Positions 1 to 7,505 of a stretch of DNA of 54,531 nucleotides are shown here, in pieces; the stretch's first letter is position 1; each line of letters begins with the position of its first letter. The position numbers and the translations under genes are program-made. Origin of the DNA: Bacillota bacterium (GTDB taxonomy: Bacteria; Bacillota; UBA994; UBA5500); contig JAEZJZ010000108.1 of NCBI GenBank assembly GCA_023436245.1, positions 1-54,531 on the forward strand, in the 5' to 3' direction. Below the pieces are notes generated by a model. That model ran no database searches. It saw only the letters and a program-made list of their open reading frames with translations, and was not told where the DNA came from.

Positions 1-37
1 CCCCCCCCGCGCCCCCCCCCCCCCCCGCCGCCCCCGC
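1..37. other. C-rich low-complexity run at the window edge
   Basis: The first 37 bases are almost all C with a few G and one run end at position 37. Nothing like this recurs in the window. It most likely reflects a contig end or poor sequence rather than biology. Confidence 0.7.
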
Positions 38-153
38 TTTTGTGCGTCCTGTTGCGGTCGGCATGTCCTGGTGTTCTTACAGGAATTGCAATCAGCTTTG
101 GCGAATCTGATATAGATAATCGGCCAATGTGTGGCCGTATGAGATAGGAGAGG

Positions 154-705
154 ATGCAGTTGCCCAAAGTTGCCTTGCTGGTGATAGATATGCAGGTGGG
201 CCTGCTTGAGGACGAGCGTTATCCAATGCTCGGAGCGCGGGAGTTGGTGGAGCGCTGCGCTGGGTTGATCGATCGCGCCCGGGAAGCCGGACAGCTGGTG
301 GTTTTTGTGCAGCACTGTGAACAGCAGCCACCTCTGGAGCCTGCCAGCCCCGGGTGGATGCTCGCTCCCGGCTTGGGCGCGCAGGCGGAAGATACCGTTG
401 TCCAGAAGCGTACCCCGGATTCCTTCCATGAGACAGAGCTGCAGCAAGTCTTGGAACGTCACGGTGTCGGGCGTTTGGTTGTCTGCGGCCTGCAGTCGGA
501 GTTCTGCATTGACACGACGGTGCGCCGGGCGTTCAGTCTTGGTTATCAGACCATCTTGGTCAAGGACGGTCACAGCACCTGCGACTCTCGCCGGCTGACG
601 GCGGAGCAGATAATTGCCTTCGAAAACCGTGTGCTGAGCGGCTGGTTCGCCAAGCTGACGGCTGCTGATGCGGTCGACTTCGCCGCTCTCTGCTGCAATA
701 AGTGA
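154..705 (+). CDS. Isochorismatase-family cysteine hydrolase
   Basis: A 183-residue single-domain alpha/beta hydrolase of the isochorismatase/nicotinamidase superfamily, normal in length. The usual catalytic triad is visible: Asp12 in VIDMQ, Lys85 in VVQKR and the nucleophile Cys118 in QSEFCID. The family hydrolyses amides or vinyl ethers (nicotinamide, isochorismate, N-carbamoyl compounds); the substrate cannot be told from this sequence, and no siderophore or NAD genes are adjacent. No signal peptide, so cytoplasmic. The ATG at 154 follows an AGGAGAGG site at about 146-153. A hairpin CGGCCA/TGGCCG at 121-137 lies in the presumed promoter or 5' leader and might be an operator. Confidence 0.9.
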   Translation: MQLPKVALLVIDMQVGLLEDERYPMLGARELVERCAGLIDRAREAGQLVVFVQHCEQQPPLEPASPGWMLAPGLGAQAEDTVVQKRTPDSFHETELQQVLERHGVGRLVVCGLQSEFCIDTTVRRAFSLGYQTILVKDGHSTCDSRRLTAEQIIAFENRVLSGWFAKLTAADAVDFAALCCNK

Positions 706-723
706 TCTGCTGGAGGTGTCCGT

Positions 724-818
724 GTGGACGTAATGCTGGCCGTGATCGGTCTGGGCGCGGTGCCGCTGTGATGACAGAGGCGCTCAATTGGCTCAGTACC
801 CGGCGGCATACGCCTTAA
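724..818 (+). other. Two tiny overlapping ORFs, possible remnant of a small membrane protein
   Basis: A GTG at 724 behind a good GGAGGTG site (712-718) opens a 15-codon hydrophobic reading frame (VDVMLAVIGLGAVPL). It stops at 769-771, and an ATG at 771 in another frame opens 15 more codons ending in basic residues. Together they resemble one small transmembrane peptide broken by a frameshift. No family is recognised; chance is a real alternative. Confidence 0.2.
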
Positions 819-924
819 CTAACCTTTGGCCGGACCACGGTTCTGGAACGCCACCGTAACCTGTTCCCTTTGCTGCGCGACATCAATATGATGTAGCGGC
901 ACAACTCAGGAAAGGGGATCAGAA

Positions 925-2013
925 ATGTCTGGCGCAAGCAGAACAAGACTTGTAGGTATCGTTTACGCGATGACGAATGCAGCCGACAACAACGAGGTCG
1001 TTGCCTTTCGTCGGCGCACAAACGGGACATTGGTTCGCATCAGGTCCTATGCCACGGGCGGGGAGGGTACCGGTGTACGAGAGATTACCGGCGCAACACC
1101 GCAGGACGGCATAGATCCGTTGGCTTCTCAGGGCTCGCTCGCTCTGTCTCGCGATGGGCGGTTTCTGTTCGCTATCAACGCGGGCAGCGGCAGCATCAGC
1201 AGCTTCCGGGTAGCCGCCAGTGGAGCACTGGATTTGGCTGATGTGGAGCCGTCCAACGGTGGTATTCCGAACAGCTTGGGCACTTTCGGCAGTCTGCTTT
1301 ACGTTTCCAACGTGCGGGATCCTTCCCAGAGCTACGGATCGAATATTACCGGTTTTCGCATTGAGACTGATGGTCGCTTGACCCGCATCGCTGGCGCAGT
1401 CGCCTCCCTCAGCACCATTGATGCTCAACCCGCGTGTGTAGCCATCACTCCCGATGGCAGACAGCTGATTGTGTCGGAGCTGACCACCAATAGCCTCACC
1501 GTGTTTCCAATCAACGGGGACGGCACTCTTGATGTGGCAACCGTAAACAGCTCCAGCGGGGCAGGGCCCTTTGGGTCGGTGTTTCTCTCCACTGGCGTGC
1601 TGTTGGTGGCCGAGGCTGGGACCAACGCACTATCATCCTACGGAGTAGGCATTGACGGAAGCCTCATTCCCATCAGTCGTTCTGTCCCCAGTGGCCAGGC
1701 TGCCACCTGCTGGGTGGTTGTCTCCCGGGACGAGCGCTATGCCTACACCTCGAACACCGGTAGCGGCACCATCAGTATCTATCGCGTCACCAACGGAGTT
1801 GTTGCCCTTATGGAGAGTGTCCCCAGCATACCAAACATAGCTGCGGGCCCTATTGACAGTGGAGTGAGCAGGGGCGGGACCAACTTCTATGTACTGAATG
1901 GTGCGCGCGGTAGCATCACCGCCTTCCGAATCAGGAGCGACGGGCAACTGACTCGCCTGCAGACGATCGGTGGGCTGCCGACTCTGGGGGCACAAGGCCT
2001 GGCTGTTCGTTGA
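925..2013 (+). CDS. Beta-propeller protein of the lactonase/YVTN type
   Basis: A 362-residue protein built of repeated beta-propeller blades. The recurring pattern is SRDGRFLFAIN / PDGRQLIVSE / SRDERYAYTSN followed by a short strand ending in F or Y plus a basic residue (for example SISSFRV, SLTVFPI, TISIYRV). This is the layout of 6-phosphogluconolactonase-like (Pgl/YkgB) and YncE-like propellers, usually 340-400 residues. No convincing signal peptide, so location is uncertain. Lactonase activity is only a family-level guess; no pentose phosphate genes are nearby. The ATG has a GGAAAGGGG site 7-8 bases upstream. It converges with the dioxygenase gene at 2107, with a hairpin between. Confidence 0.8.
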   Translation: MSGASRTRLVGIVYAMTNAADNNEVVAFRRRTNGTLVRIRSYATGGEGTGVREITGATPQDGIDPLASQGSLALSRDGRFLFAINAGSGSISSFRVAASGALDLADVEPSNGGIPNSLGTFGSLLYVSNVRDPSQSYGSNITGFRIETDGRLTRIAGAVASLSTIDAQPACVAITPDGRQLIVSELTTNSLTVFPINGDGTLDVATVNSSSGAGPFGSVFLSTGVLLVAEAGTNALSSYGVGIDGSLIPISRSVPSGQAATCWVVVSRDERYAYTSNTGSGTISIYRVTNGVVALMESVPSIPNIAAGPIDSGVSRGGTNFYVLNGARGSITAFRIRSDGQLTRLQTIGGLPTLGAQGLAVR

Positions 2014-2026
2014 TTGTGGAAAGCAA

Positions 2027-2053
2027 GAAGGAGAGGCGGATAGCCTCTCCTTC
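2027..2053. terminator. Hairpin between convergent genes
   Basis: An 11-bp perfect stem (GAAGGAGAGGC at 2027-2037 with its complement at 2043-2053) and a 5-base loop. It lies 14 bases after the propeller gene and before the end of the minus-strand dioxygenase gene. The U-tract is poor on the plus side and slightly better on the minus side, so it may serve both genes. Confidence 0.6.
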
Positions 2054-2106
2054 ACCCGTTCTGCGCTGAGGGTCTACTTGCCGCTCGAAACAGATGCGGA
2101 GTTGGG

Positions 2107-2934
2107 TTACTCCATTACCTCGTAGCCGGCGACCAGCATGCCGAAGTAGCTGGGTAGGTCATAGCAGAGCAGTTCCCCGTGCATCGGGACGACAGTGCTG
2201 GCCCCGTACAGACTGAGAGTCTGCCAGAGGCTGTCCGGCTTTGCCTGCTCGACCAGGGACATGTCGGCCTGCAGCAGATCGGCCAGGCGGTTCTCTCTGA
2301 CGATGCTTTGCATCCAGGTATCGTAGGCGGCTGCCGCCGGATGGAAGCCGTAGGGGCCATTGGCATCATGGGCATGCCCCTGGTCAGCGCTGGCCACCAG
2401 TCCTACCCGCTTTCCGCTCTGCTCTGCGGTTCTGGCAATGATGCGCCCCAGTTCAACCAGTTGTTCCAAGGGAATCTCTCTGGTCGGCCCGATGATCACC
2501 ACCTGCGGCGCCTGCTGCTCGCGCATGCCGCAGAACCAGAGCGGGATGAAGGTGCCCCAATCCATCAGAATATCCGAACCCGGGCCAGACATGGCGCCGT
2601 AATTGCAGCCCACGGCCGGAATGCCGGCTGCCTTTGTCTCCTGCAAGATTGCCTGCGCCAGCTCCTTGTCGCACTTGACCTGACCAGTGACCGTATTGCC
2701 TGCTCCGCTCATGCTGCCAGTGGATTGCTCGCAGGTGTAAATGGCCACCTCACCCTGCAGTCGCAGGCCGTGTGGCGTCAAGAGCACGATCGTGTCCAGG
2801 TTTTGCGCCTTCACCCTCCGGCCAAGTTCTTCCATGGCGTTGCGCAAGGCCTCATAAGCCATCAGTTCCTTGCCTGCGACTTCCGCGATGATCGGACCAC
2901 CGTGCGGTGCGATGCAGCCGTAAACCAATCCCAT
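2107..2934 (-). CDS. Class III extradiol dioxygenase-like protein (LigB / MEMO-related fold)
   Basis: A 275-residue protein of the LigB superfamily, non-heme iron enzymes that open catechol-type rings. Likely metal-ligand histidines are His11 in APHGG and His55 in TPHG, and His187/His189 lie in the SADQGHAHD stretch expected for the family. DWGTFIPLWF near residues 125-134 matches the usual D-x-G-x-x-x-P segment. Bacterial members of this size are often annotated as AmmeMemoRadiSam protein B or as orphan dioxygenase B subunits. No A subunit, AMMECR1 or radical SAM partner is adjacent, so the substrate is unknown. The ATG at 2934 has an AGGAGG site 7 bases upstream. Confidence 0.75.
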   Translation of the reverse strand: MGLVYGCIAPHGGPIIAEVAGKELMAYEALRNAMEELGRRVKAQNLDTIVLLTPHGLRLQGEVAIYTCEQSTGSMSGAGNTVTGQVKCDKELAQAILQETKAAGIPAVGCNYGAMSGPGSDILMDWGTFIPLWFCGMREQQAPQVVIIGPTREIPLEQLVELGRIIARTAEQSGKRVGLVASADQGHAHDANGPYGFHPAAAAYDTWMQSIVRENRLADLLQADMSLVEQAKPDSLWQTLSLYGASTVVPMHGELLCYDLPSYFGMLVAGYEVME

Positions 2935-3180
2935 CAGTCAACCTCCTTGCTAACTCAGTTACCTGCAGTATTTCGCTGGCCAAAGGAAGTCTCCTGCTGA
3001 TTGCTCCCGGTGTTTCCCGAGTCAGCACAAGAAAGCACTGCAGTCGGCAGCAACTCTTGCTGCGCTGAAACGTCTACTTGGAGAGACCAGCCGGTTCAGG
3101 GTGGGCCCAGTTTGCTTTATCGGAGTCGCCACGCAAGCCCCTGCCAAGAAAGTTTGGAAGATGCGGGAGGAGATGGCCAG

Positions 3181-4227
3181 TTGGAACGGATGTACACATT
3201 TGCGCCCAGGAGTACACTAAGGAGTCGACCGAGCGTCGACGCGGAGGCTATCCTGGTTGTTCCGCCGCGGACGCAGGTGGAAGTAGTCGAAGAGCAGGGA
3301 AGCTTCTGTCGGGTGCGGTATCAGGATCAGGATGGCCTGGTGACAGAGGGCTATCTCGCCAAGAGTCTGCTGCAGCCCTCGCCGCTGGACGAGTCACCGT
3401 CGGATGGTTTGGTTGTTCCGACGGCAGCGGGCGACCAGCAACAGCACTTCACAGTATCGCCGGCGAACGCCACCAGCACCTGGTTGTCTGTCGGGATGGC
3501 GTTGCTCCTAGTCGGTAATCTCGCCAGTGGCATTGTGCTGTGGAGGGGGATGGCCGATTTACGAAGTCGCTCCTATCATGTCTCCTGCTCGGGCTCAGGG
3601 TACTCAGTTTCGATTCCTAGTTGGGGGCGGGACGAGAGCTATGGTCACATCGATCCTGATTACTATCAGGATGGCCAAGTGAGGGCGTTGATTAGGTACC
3701 GTGTCCTGGAAAAGCTCCCGGGTTCCAAAATCGTCCTGCGCTATCGGCTAGAAGGAGAGCAGGTCTGGAATGAACAGGTGATGCAGGAGCGGGACGAGCA
3801 GCCACTGCTCTACTCGGCCAGCTTCCCGGTTGATCCAGAGGCCTTTGTGAACTACTACGTACTGCAGAAGCAGGGCGGGGAAACACTGCGTGCGGACGGT
3901 ATAGCATACGTGAACCTCGCAAACGAAGTTGGCAGTGGTGATGTCCATTGTTACATATTTTGGGACACTAAAGGCTCAACCGAGTTGCTGTTTCGGCAGG
4001 AGCAATACCCCGCGATCAATGCCCTGCAGGTAGAGAGAATAGTAGTCAGCATCAACCAGAAGACACCACTGGAATTCACTCTGCTGTCGGATGAGGGTGA
4101 GATGCGGGCCACTTTCCAGGAGGATGGTTATCGCGGGATGAATATTACCGTTTACTATCGCGATGGGGAGGAGCGGTCTCTAGAGGTAGGGCTCTACCCG
4201 GCGCAACCAAGGGTGATCAAACGCTAG
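3181..4227 (+). CDS. Bacterial SH3-domain protein with one membrane span
   Basis: I place the start at TTG 3181 because GGGAGGAG lies at 3165-3172 with ideal spacing; an ATG follows at 3190. The frame stays open to 3001 but without similarity or a start signal. The product (348 residues) begins with a bacterial SH3-like domain (about 5-62; RSTLRSRPSVDAEAI, then VEVVEEQGSFCRVRYQ and GYLAKS). An acidic linker follows, then one transmembrane helix at about 101-121 and a beta-rich region of roughly 220 residues. With no N-terminal signal peptide, the SH3 domain is predicted on one side of the membrane and the large domain on the other. SH3_3 domains normally bind cell-wall peptides. The C-terminal domain is not recognised. 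Confidence 0.75.
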   Translation: MERMYTFAPRSTLRSRPSVDAEAILVVPPRTQVEVVEEQGSFCRVRYQDQDGLVTEGYLAKSLLQPSPLDESPSDGLVVPTAAGDQQQHFTVSPANATSTWLSVGMALLLVGNLASGIVLWRGMADLRSRSYHVSCSGSGYSVSIPSWGRDESYGHIDPDYYQDGQVRALIRYRVLEKLPGSKIVLRYRLEGEQVWNEQVMQERDEQPLLYSASFPVDPEAFVNYYVLQKQGGETLRADGIAYVNLANEVGSGDVHCYIFWDTKGSTELLFRQEQYPAINALQVERIVVSINQKTPLEFTLLSDEGEMRATFQEDGYRGMNITVYYRDGEERSLEVGLYPAQPRVIKR

Positions 4228-4263
4228 AAATCGAGTGTATGGGCTTGGCGTTCATAGACCAGA

Positions 4264-4307
4264 GCAGGGCCTGGGAGGATGTCAGACCTCCCAGGCCCTG
4301 CTTTGTT
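4264..4307 (+). terminator. Intrinsic terminator of the SH3-protein gene
   Basis: A perfect 15-bp G+C-rich stem (4264-4278 with 4287-4301) and an 8-base loop, followed by TTTGTT. It starts 37 bases after the stop codon at 4227. Confidence 0.9.
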
Positions 4308-4312
4308 GCCCC

Positions 4313-4397
4313 AAAAAACAAAAACCCTGCCGCGAACGGCAGGGTTGAATCTCGTTTGGATAGTACAATGCCCGGGCAGCCCCTCGGCCCACCTAAC
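4313..4397 (-). ncRNA. Candidate small RNA of about 85 nt, divergent from the ABC operon
   Basis: A compact minus-strand unit with no reading frame worth annotating. It has a consensus promoter (TTGACA, 17-bp spacer, TATTCT; 4404-4432) and an intrinsic terminator (4313-4346) only about 50 bases after the expected start near 4397. The terminator stem is 10 bp closed by a UUCG loop and followed by TTTGTTTTTT. The body contains a GGGCC...GGCTGCCC segment able to fold. The RNA does not match any class I recognise (not SRP, 6S, tmRNA or tRNA). Nothing else on the minus strand needs this terminator, since the next gene leftward converges and has its own. Confidence 0.5.
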
Positions 4398-4403
4398 ACT
4401 AAT

Positions 4404-4432
4404 AGAATACGCTGAAAGCAGGAAACTGTCAA
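4404..4432 (-). promoter_or_regulatory. Consensus promoter for the candidate small RNA
   Basis: Read on the minus strand: TTGACA (plus-strand 4427-4432), a 17-base spacer and TATTCT (4404-4409). This is one of the best sigma-A type matches in the window. It points away from the ABC operon at 4592. Confidence 0.7.
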
Positions 4433-4591
4433 GCAAATAATAGAAATAGGCAGCAAACAGAAGCACGCAGATCTTCAGCCAGACAGCGGTCATCGGGGAC
4501 GCGAGATAGCAGTTTTACCCTTGACCTCAAAAACGCTATGATTAAGTTCCTCCCAATGTCTTGCTCCCATCCTGATTCGCGAGGTGATTGA

Positions 4592-5575
4592 ATGAGTCAG
4601 ATCGTGCTTGACTCCATCGGCAAGACCTTCCGCGTGGCTGAACGCCCGCCTGGCCCGTTTGGAGCTCTGCGCGGCGCCTTCACCCGGCAATACCGGGAAG
4701 TCAAGGCGCTGGACGGCATCAGCTTTTCTATCGACGAAGGCGAGCTTGTCGGCTACATCGGCCCGAACGGCGCCGGCAAGTCCACGACGGTGAAGGTGAT
4801 CAGCGGAATTCTGGTGCCGGATAGAGGCTCCTGTCAGGTGATGGGACGTGTCCCTTGGCGTGAGCGGACAGCGCACGTCGCCGAAATCGGAGTCGTCTTC
4901 GGCCAGCGTAGCCAGCTCTGGTGGGACGTACCAGTGCTTGATTCGTTCCAGCTATTGCGCGACATCTACCGCGTTCCTGAGGCCGAGTACCGGCGCCGGC
5001 TGGACGAACTGACCGGCATTCTGGACATCGGAGGACTCTTGGCTACGCCGGTGCGCCAGCTCAGCCTCGGGCAGCGCATGCGCTGCGAGTTGGTGGCGGC
5101 TTTGCTGCACGGACCGCGTATTCTCTTTCTGGACGAACCGACCATCGGTCTGGATGCAGTCTCCAAGTTGGCCCTGCGCGGGTTCCTCAAGGAGATGAAT
5201 CAGAAGCACAGCGTGACCATGATTCTCACCACCCATGACATGGCAGATATCGAGACCCTTTGTCAGCGGGTGATGGTGATCGGCCACGGCCGGCTGCTCT
5301 ACGATGGAGCGCTCGGCACGCTCAGGCGGCAGTACAGTCCAGAGCGGCGCATTCGAGCCAAGTTGGCCGGAGAGTGTAAGTTGGATGCTCTGCCGGGGGC
5401 CGAGAGCGTGGAACTGCGGGATAACGAAGTGCTCGTTTATTTTCGTCCTGACCAGGTGCCGGCGGAGCGGTTGATCAGTGCTCTGGCGGCTGCTTGCCCG
5501 CTGCTCGACCTGGTGGTGGAAGATCAAAGCATCGACGAGATGATCGCCCGCATGTATCGGGAGCTCAGCCTATGA
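4592..5575 (+). CDS. ABC exporter ATPase, first gene of an ABC-2 operon
   Basis: The ATP-hydrolysing subunit (327 residues) of an ABC-2 exporter. Walker A GPNGAGKST is at 57-65, the signature LSLGQRMRCEL at 157-167, Walker B ILFLDEP at 177-183, and the H-loop is in TTHDM. A C-terminal extension of about 90 residues follows, as in NatA/DrrA-type proteins. Its stop overlaps the start of the next gene (ATGA at 5572-5575), and two ABC-2 permeases follow. This ATPase plus two DUF990-type permeases arrangement is common in Bacillota and Actinobacteria; the substrate is generally unknown. A start at 4592 gives a short GAGGTG site 8 bases upstream. No local regulator is adjacent. Confidence 0.92.
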   Translation: MSQIVLDSIGKTFRVAERPPGPFGALRGAFTRQYREVKALDGISFSIDEGELVGYIGPNGAGKSTTVKVISGILVPDRGSCQVMGRVPWRERTAHVAEIGVVFGQRSQLWWDVPVLDSFQLLRDIYRVPEAEYRRRLDELTGILDIGGLLATPVRQLSLGQRMRCELVAALLHGPRILFLDEPTIGLDAVSKLALRGFLKEMNQKHSVTMILTTHDMADIETLCQRVMVIGHGRLLYDGALGTLRRQYSPERRIRAKLAGECKLDALPGAESVELRDNEVLVYFRPDQVPAERLISALAAACPLLDLVVEDQSIDEMIARMYRELSL

Positions 5576-6393
5576 GCTTCCTGCGACCGGGTCTCTCCAT
5601 CCTCAGCACGCAGATGAAGCTCAGCCTGCAGTATCGCCTCGGTGCTTGGGCGCAACTGACTACTAACATCTTCTGGGGATTTGTGCATGTGGTGATCATC
5701 ATCGTCTTCTATCGCTACGGGGAAAGAAGCGGGGCAGAGGTGAGCATGACGCTGGCACAGGCGGTCAGCTACATCTGGCTGGGCCAAATCGCGATTCACC
5801 TGTTGCCCGGTTACGCCATCGATCCCGAAATCCGGGACAAGATCAGGAACGGCGACGTGGGCGTCGAGCTCTGCCGGCCACTTGACCTTTACTTCCACTG
5901 GTATGTCCGTGCCGCCGCTTCCCGTATCGGTCGTTTCCTGCTGCAGGTGATTCCGGTTGCAGCGGTGGCGATGCTGCTGCCCGAACCCTACCGACTGCAG
6001 CCACCGGTCTCCCTGCTGGGCTTCCTTGCCTCTTGCACGTCGCTGTTCCTGGGGCTGCTGCTCTCCTGCGCTCTGATCGGCATCAGCTACGTGCTGCTGA
6101 TGCAGGTCAACTGGGGAGACGGTCCGGTGATCCTACTCCGCACTGCGTCAGAAATGCTTTCCGGCAATTACCTGCCGCTGCAGCTCTGGCCCGTCTGGGC
6201 TCAGCGTTTTCTGGTAGCACAGCCGTTCGCCAGCCTGATGGATTTGCCGCTACGCTTCTACCTGGGCACGCTGCCGCCGAGTGCCTTGCTGCGAGTGGGC
6301 TCCATGCAGATCGCCTGGACTCTCCTGTTCATCGCCATCGGTTGGCTGACTACTCAGATGAGCCTGCGACGGCTCGTCGTGCAGGGGGGGTAA
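5572..6393 (+). CDS. ABC-2 type permease, first of a pair
   Basis: A 273-residue membrane protein with about six hydrophobic helices. It shows the family layout of ABC-2 permeases with an N-terminal amphipathic segment (MSFLRPGLSIL...) and the EIRDKIRNGDVGVELCRP loop typical of DUF990 exporter subunits, where R-x-G-x-x-x-x-x-L-x-R-P is shared with the next gene. The start at 5572 overlaps the ATPase stop, so the two are translationally coupled; the longer frame to 5494 has no start signal. The next permease begins 3 bases after the stop. It most likely forms a heterodimer with that protein in the membrane. Confidence 0.88.
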   Translation: MSFLRPGLSILSTQMKLSLQYRLGAWAQLTTNIFWGFVHVVIIIVFYRYGERSGAEVSMTLAQAVSYIWLGQIAIHLLPGYAIDPEIRDKIRNGDVGVELCRPLDLYFHWYVRAAASRIGRFLLQVIPVAAVAMLLPEPYRLQPPVSLLGFLASCTSLFLGLLLSCALIGISYVLLMQVNWGDGPVILLRTASEMLSGNYLPLQLWPVWAQRFLVAQPFASLMDLPLRFYLGTLPPSALLRVGSMQIAWTLLFIAIGWLTTQMSLRRLVVQGG

Positions 6394-6396
6394 GCG

Positions 6397-7185
6397 ATGA
6401 ACGGAGTTGCACTTTACTTCCGCTACTTAAGGCTCAACTTTCTGGCCGGACTGCAGTACAAAGGTTGGCCGATGCAGATTATCAGCGTCATGTTCACCGT
6501 GGTCACAGACCCGCTGGAAGTGCTGCTGCTCTTTTCCCGCTTTGGCTCAATCGGTGATTGGTCAGTGGAACGGGTGATGCTCGTCTATGGTTTAGCGCTG
6601 ACTTCCTTCGGGTTGGCCGAGCTCTTCTCGCGTGGGTTTGACGCCTTCCCAGGGCAGATCCGCACCGGCATTTTTGACCGCGTGCTATTGCGACCGCGCA
6701 GCACCTTCCTGCAGATTCTGGGCACTCGCTTTCATCTGCACCGGCTCTCTCGGGTAGTCGGGGGATTGTTCGTCATCGTCTGGTCCCTGGCCAGACAGGG
6801 CGTCCGGGTGGACGCGGCGGGCCTGCTGCAACTGCTGCTGGCGCTGGTCGGCGGCGCTCTAATTTACTCCGGCATCTTCGTCTTCTCATCAGCCATCGCT
6901 TTCTGGACGGTGCAACAGCTGGACTGGGTGAACATCTTCACCAACGGTAGCTACCAGGTGGCCAAGGTGCCGCCGCACCTCCTGCCGGGCTGGCTGCGCC
7001 ACACCTTCACCTTCTTTATGCCGATGTTCATCTGCAGCTACTATCCGGCGGCCACAGTCTGCGGCTGGGAGGGGGTGCCGACCGTGCTGGGTTGGCTGTC
7101 TCTGCCCGCCGGGGCAGTCTTCTTGCTGGCCTCGCTCGTGCTCTGGCGCAGCGGTGTCAGGCACTACAACAGCACCGGCAGCTAA
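6397..7185 (+). CDS. ABC-2 type permease, second of a pair
   Basis: A 262-residue integral membrane protein with about six helices, related in layout to the preceding permease. It carries the same charged loop (GQIRTGIFDRVLLRPRS) seen in DUF990 subunits. The GTAAGCG spacer before its ATG is short, and a GGGGGG run at the end of the upstream gene supplies the ribosome site. It completes the exporter: ATPase dimer plus two permeases. No recognisable terminator follows directly; palindromic repeats start about 30 bases downstream. Confidence 0.88.
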   Translation: MNGVALYFRYLRLNFLAGLQYKGWPMQIISVMFTVVTDPLEVLLLFSRFGSIGDWSVERVMLVYGLALTSFGLAELFSRGFDAFPGQIRTGIFDRVLLRPRSTFLQILGTRFHLHRLSRVVGGLFVIVWSLARQGVRVDAAGLLQLLLALVGGALIYSGIFVFSSAIAFWTVQQLDWVNIFTNGSYQVAKVPPHLLPGWLRHTFTFFMPMFICSYYPAATVCGWEGVPTVLGWLSLPAGAVFLLASLVLWRSGVRHYNSTGS

Positions 7186-7216
7186 AGAGGGCCGTCACCT
7201 GCGATAGTGCATGCCT

Positions 7217-7375
7217 CGCTCACCCGTAGAGGGCGCATCAGAGCAGTCCCCTGCTCCTCGCTCATCCAGTTACATGCCCCGTCATCCGTAGGGGTCGCAT
7301 GGCGAGAGCGCCGCGACTACATGCCCCTGCAAGCCCGCTCACTTGTAGGGGTCGCATGCATGCGACCCGTGCCTG
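7217..7375. repeat. Cluster of GTAGGGGTCGCAT palindromic repeats
   Basis: The 320-base gap between the ABC operon and tldE holds three imperfect copies of a GCTCAYCCGTAGRGGKCGCAT unit, ending near 7238, 7300 and 7357. The last runs into a 20-bp perfect palindrome GGGTCGCATGCATGCGACCC (about 7348-7367). Spacing is 57-62 bases and the copies diverge, so this is not a CRISPR array. The GCATGC core links it to the elements near 17.6, 48.4 and 54.5 kb. Confidence 0.65.
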
Positions 7376-7413
7376 CACCGCATTGCAGACAGTGGACAGC
7401 ATTTGTGTCCCCA

Positions 7414-7451
7414 AGCACAAGAGAGGCGACAGCCGTCGCCTCTCTTGTGCT
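7414..7451. terminator. Long hairpin after the repeat cluster, 3' of tldE
   Basis: A perfect 17-bp stem (AGCACAAGAGAGGCGAC at 7414-7430 and its complement at 7435-7451) with loop AGCC. It lies about 55 bases past the tldE stop on the minus strand. The U-tracts are weak on both sides, but the stem is strong enough to act as a terminator for either direction. Confidence 0.6.
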
Positions 7452-7505
7452 ATTCATGGAGAGCTGTTATGACAGCCCCCTTTTTGCCTTCACACTCTCG
7501 CTTCG

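Noticed and set aside
2179..3000. Long plus-strand frame opposite the dioxygenase gene
   Set aside because: It has no ribosome site or family similarity and is the mirror of a well-supported minus-strand gene.
4521..4542. TTGACC and TATGAT ahead of the ABC operon as a promoter pair
   Set aside because: The spacer is only 10 bases; a weaker TTTACC at 4514 gives 17 bases, but it is too weak to call.
7217..7375. CRISPR-like array of three repeats
   Set aside because: Copies diverge, spacers are not uniform in length and continue the repeat similarity, and no cas gene is present.
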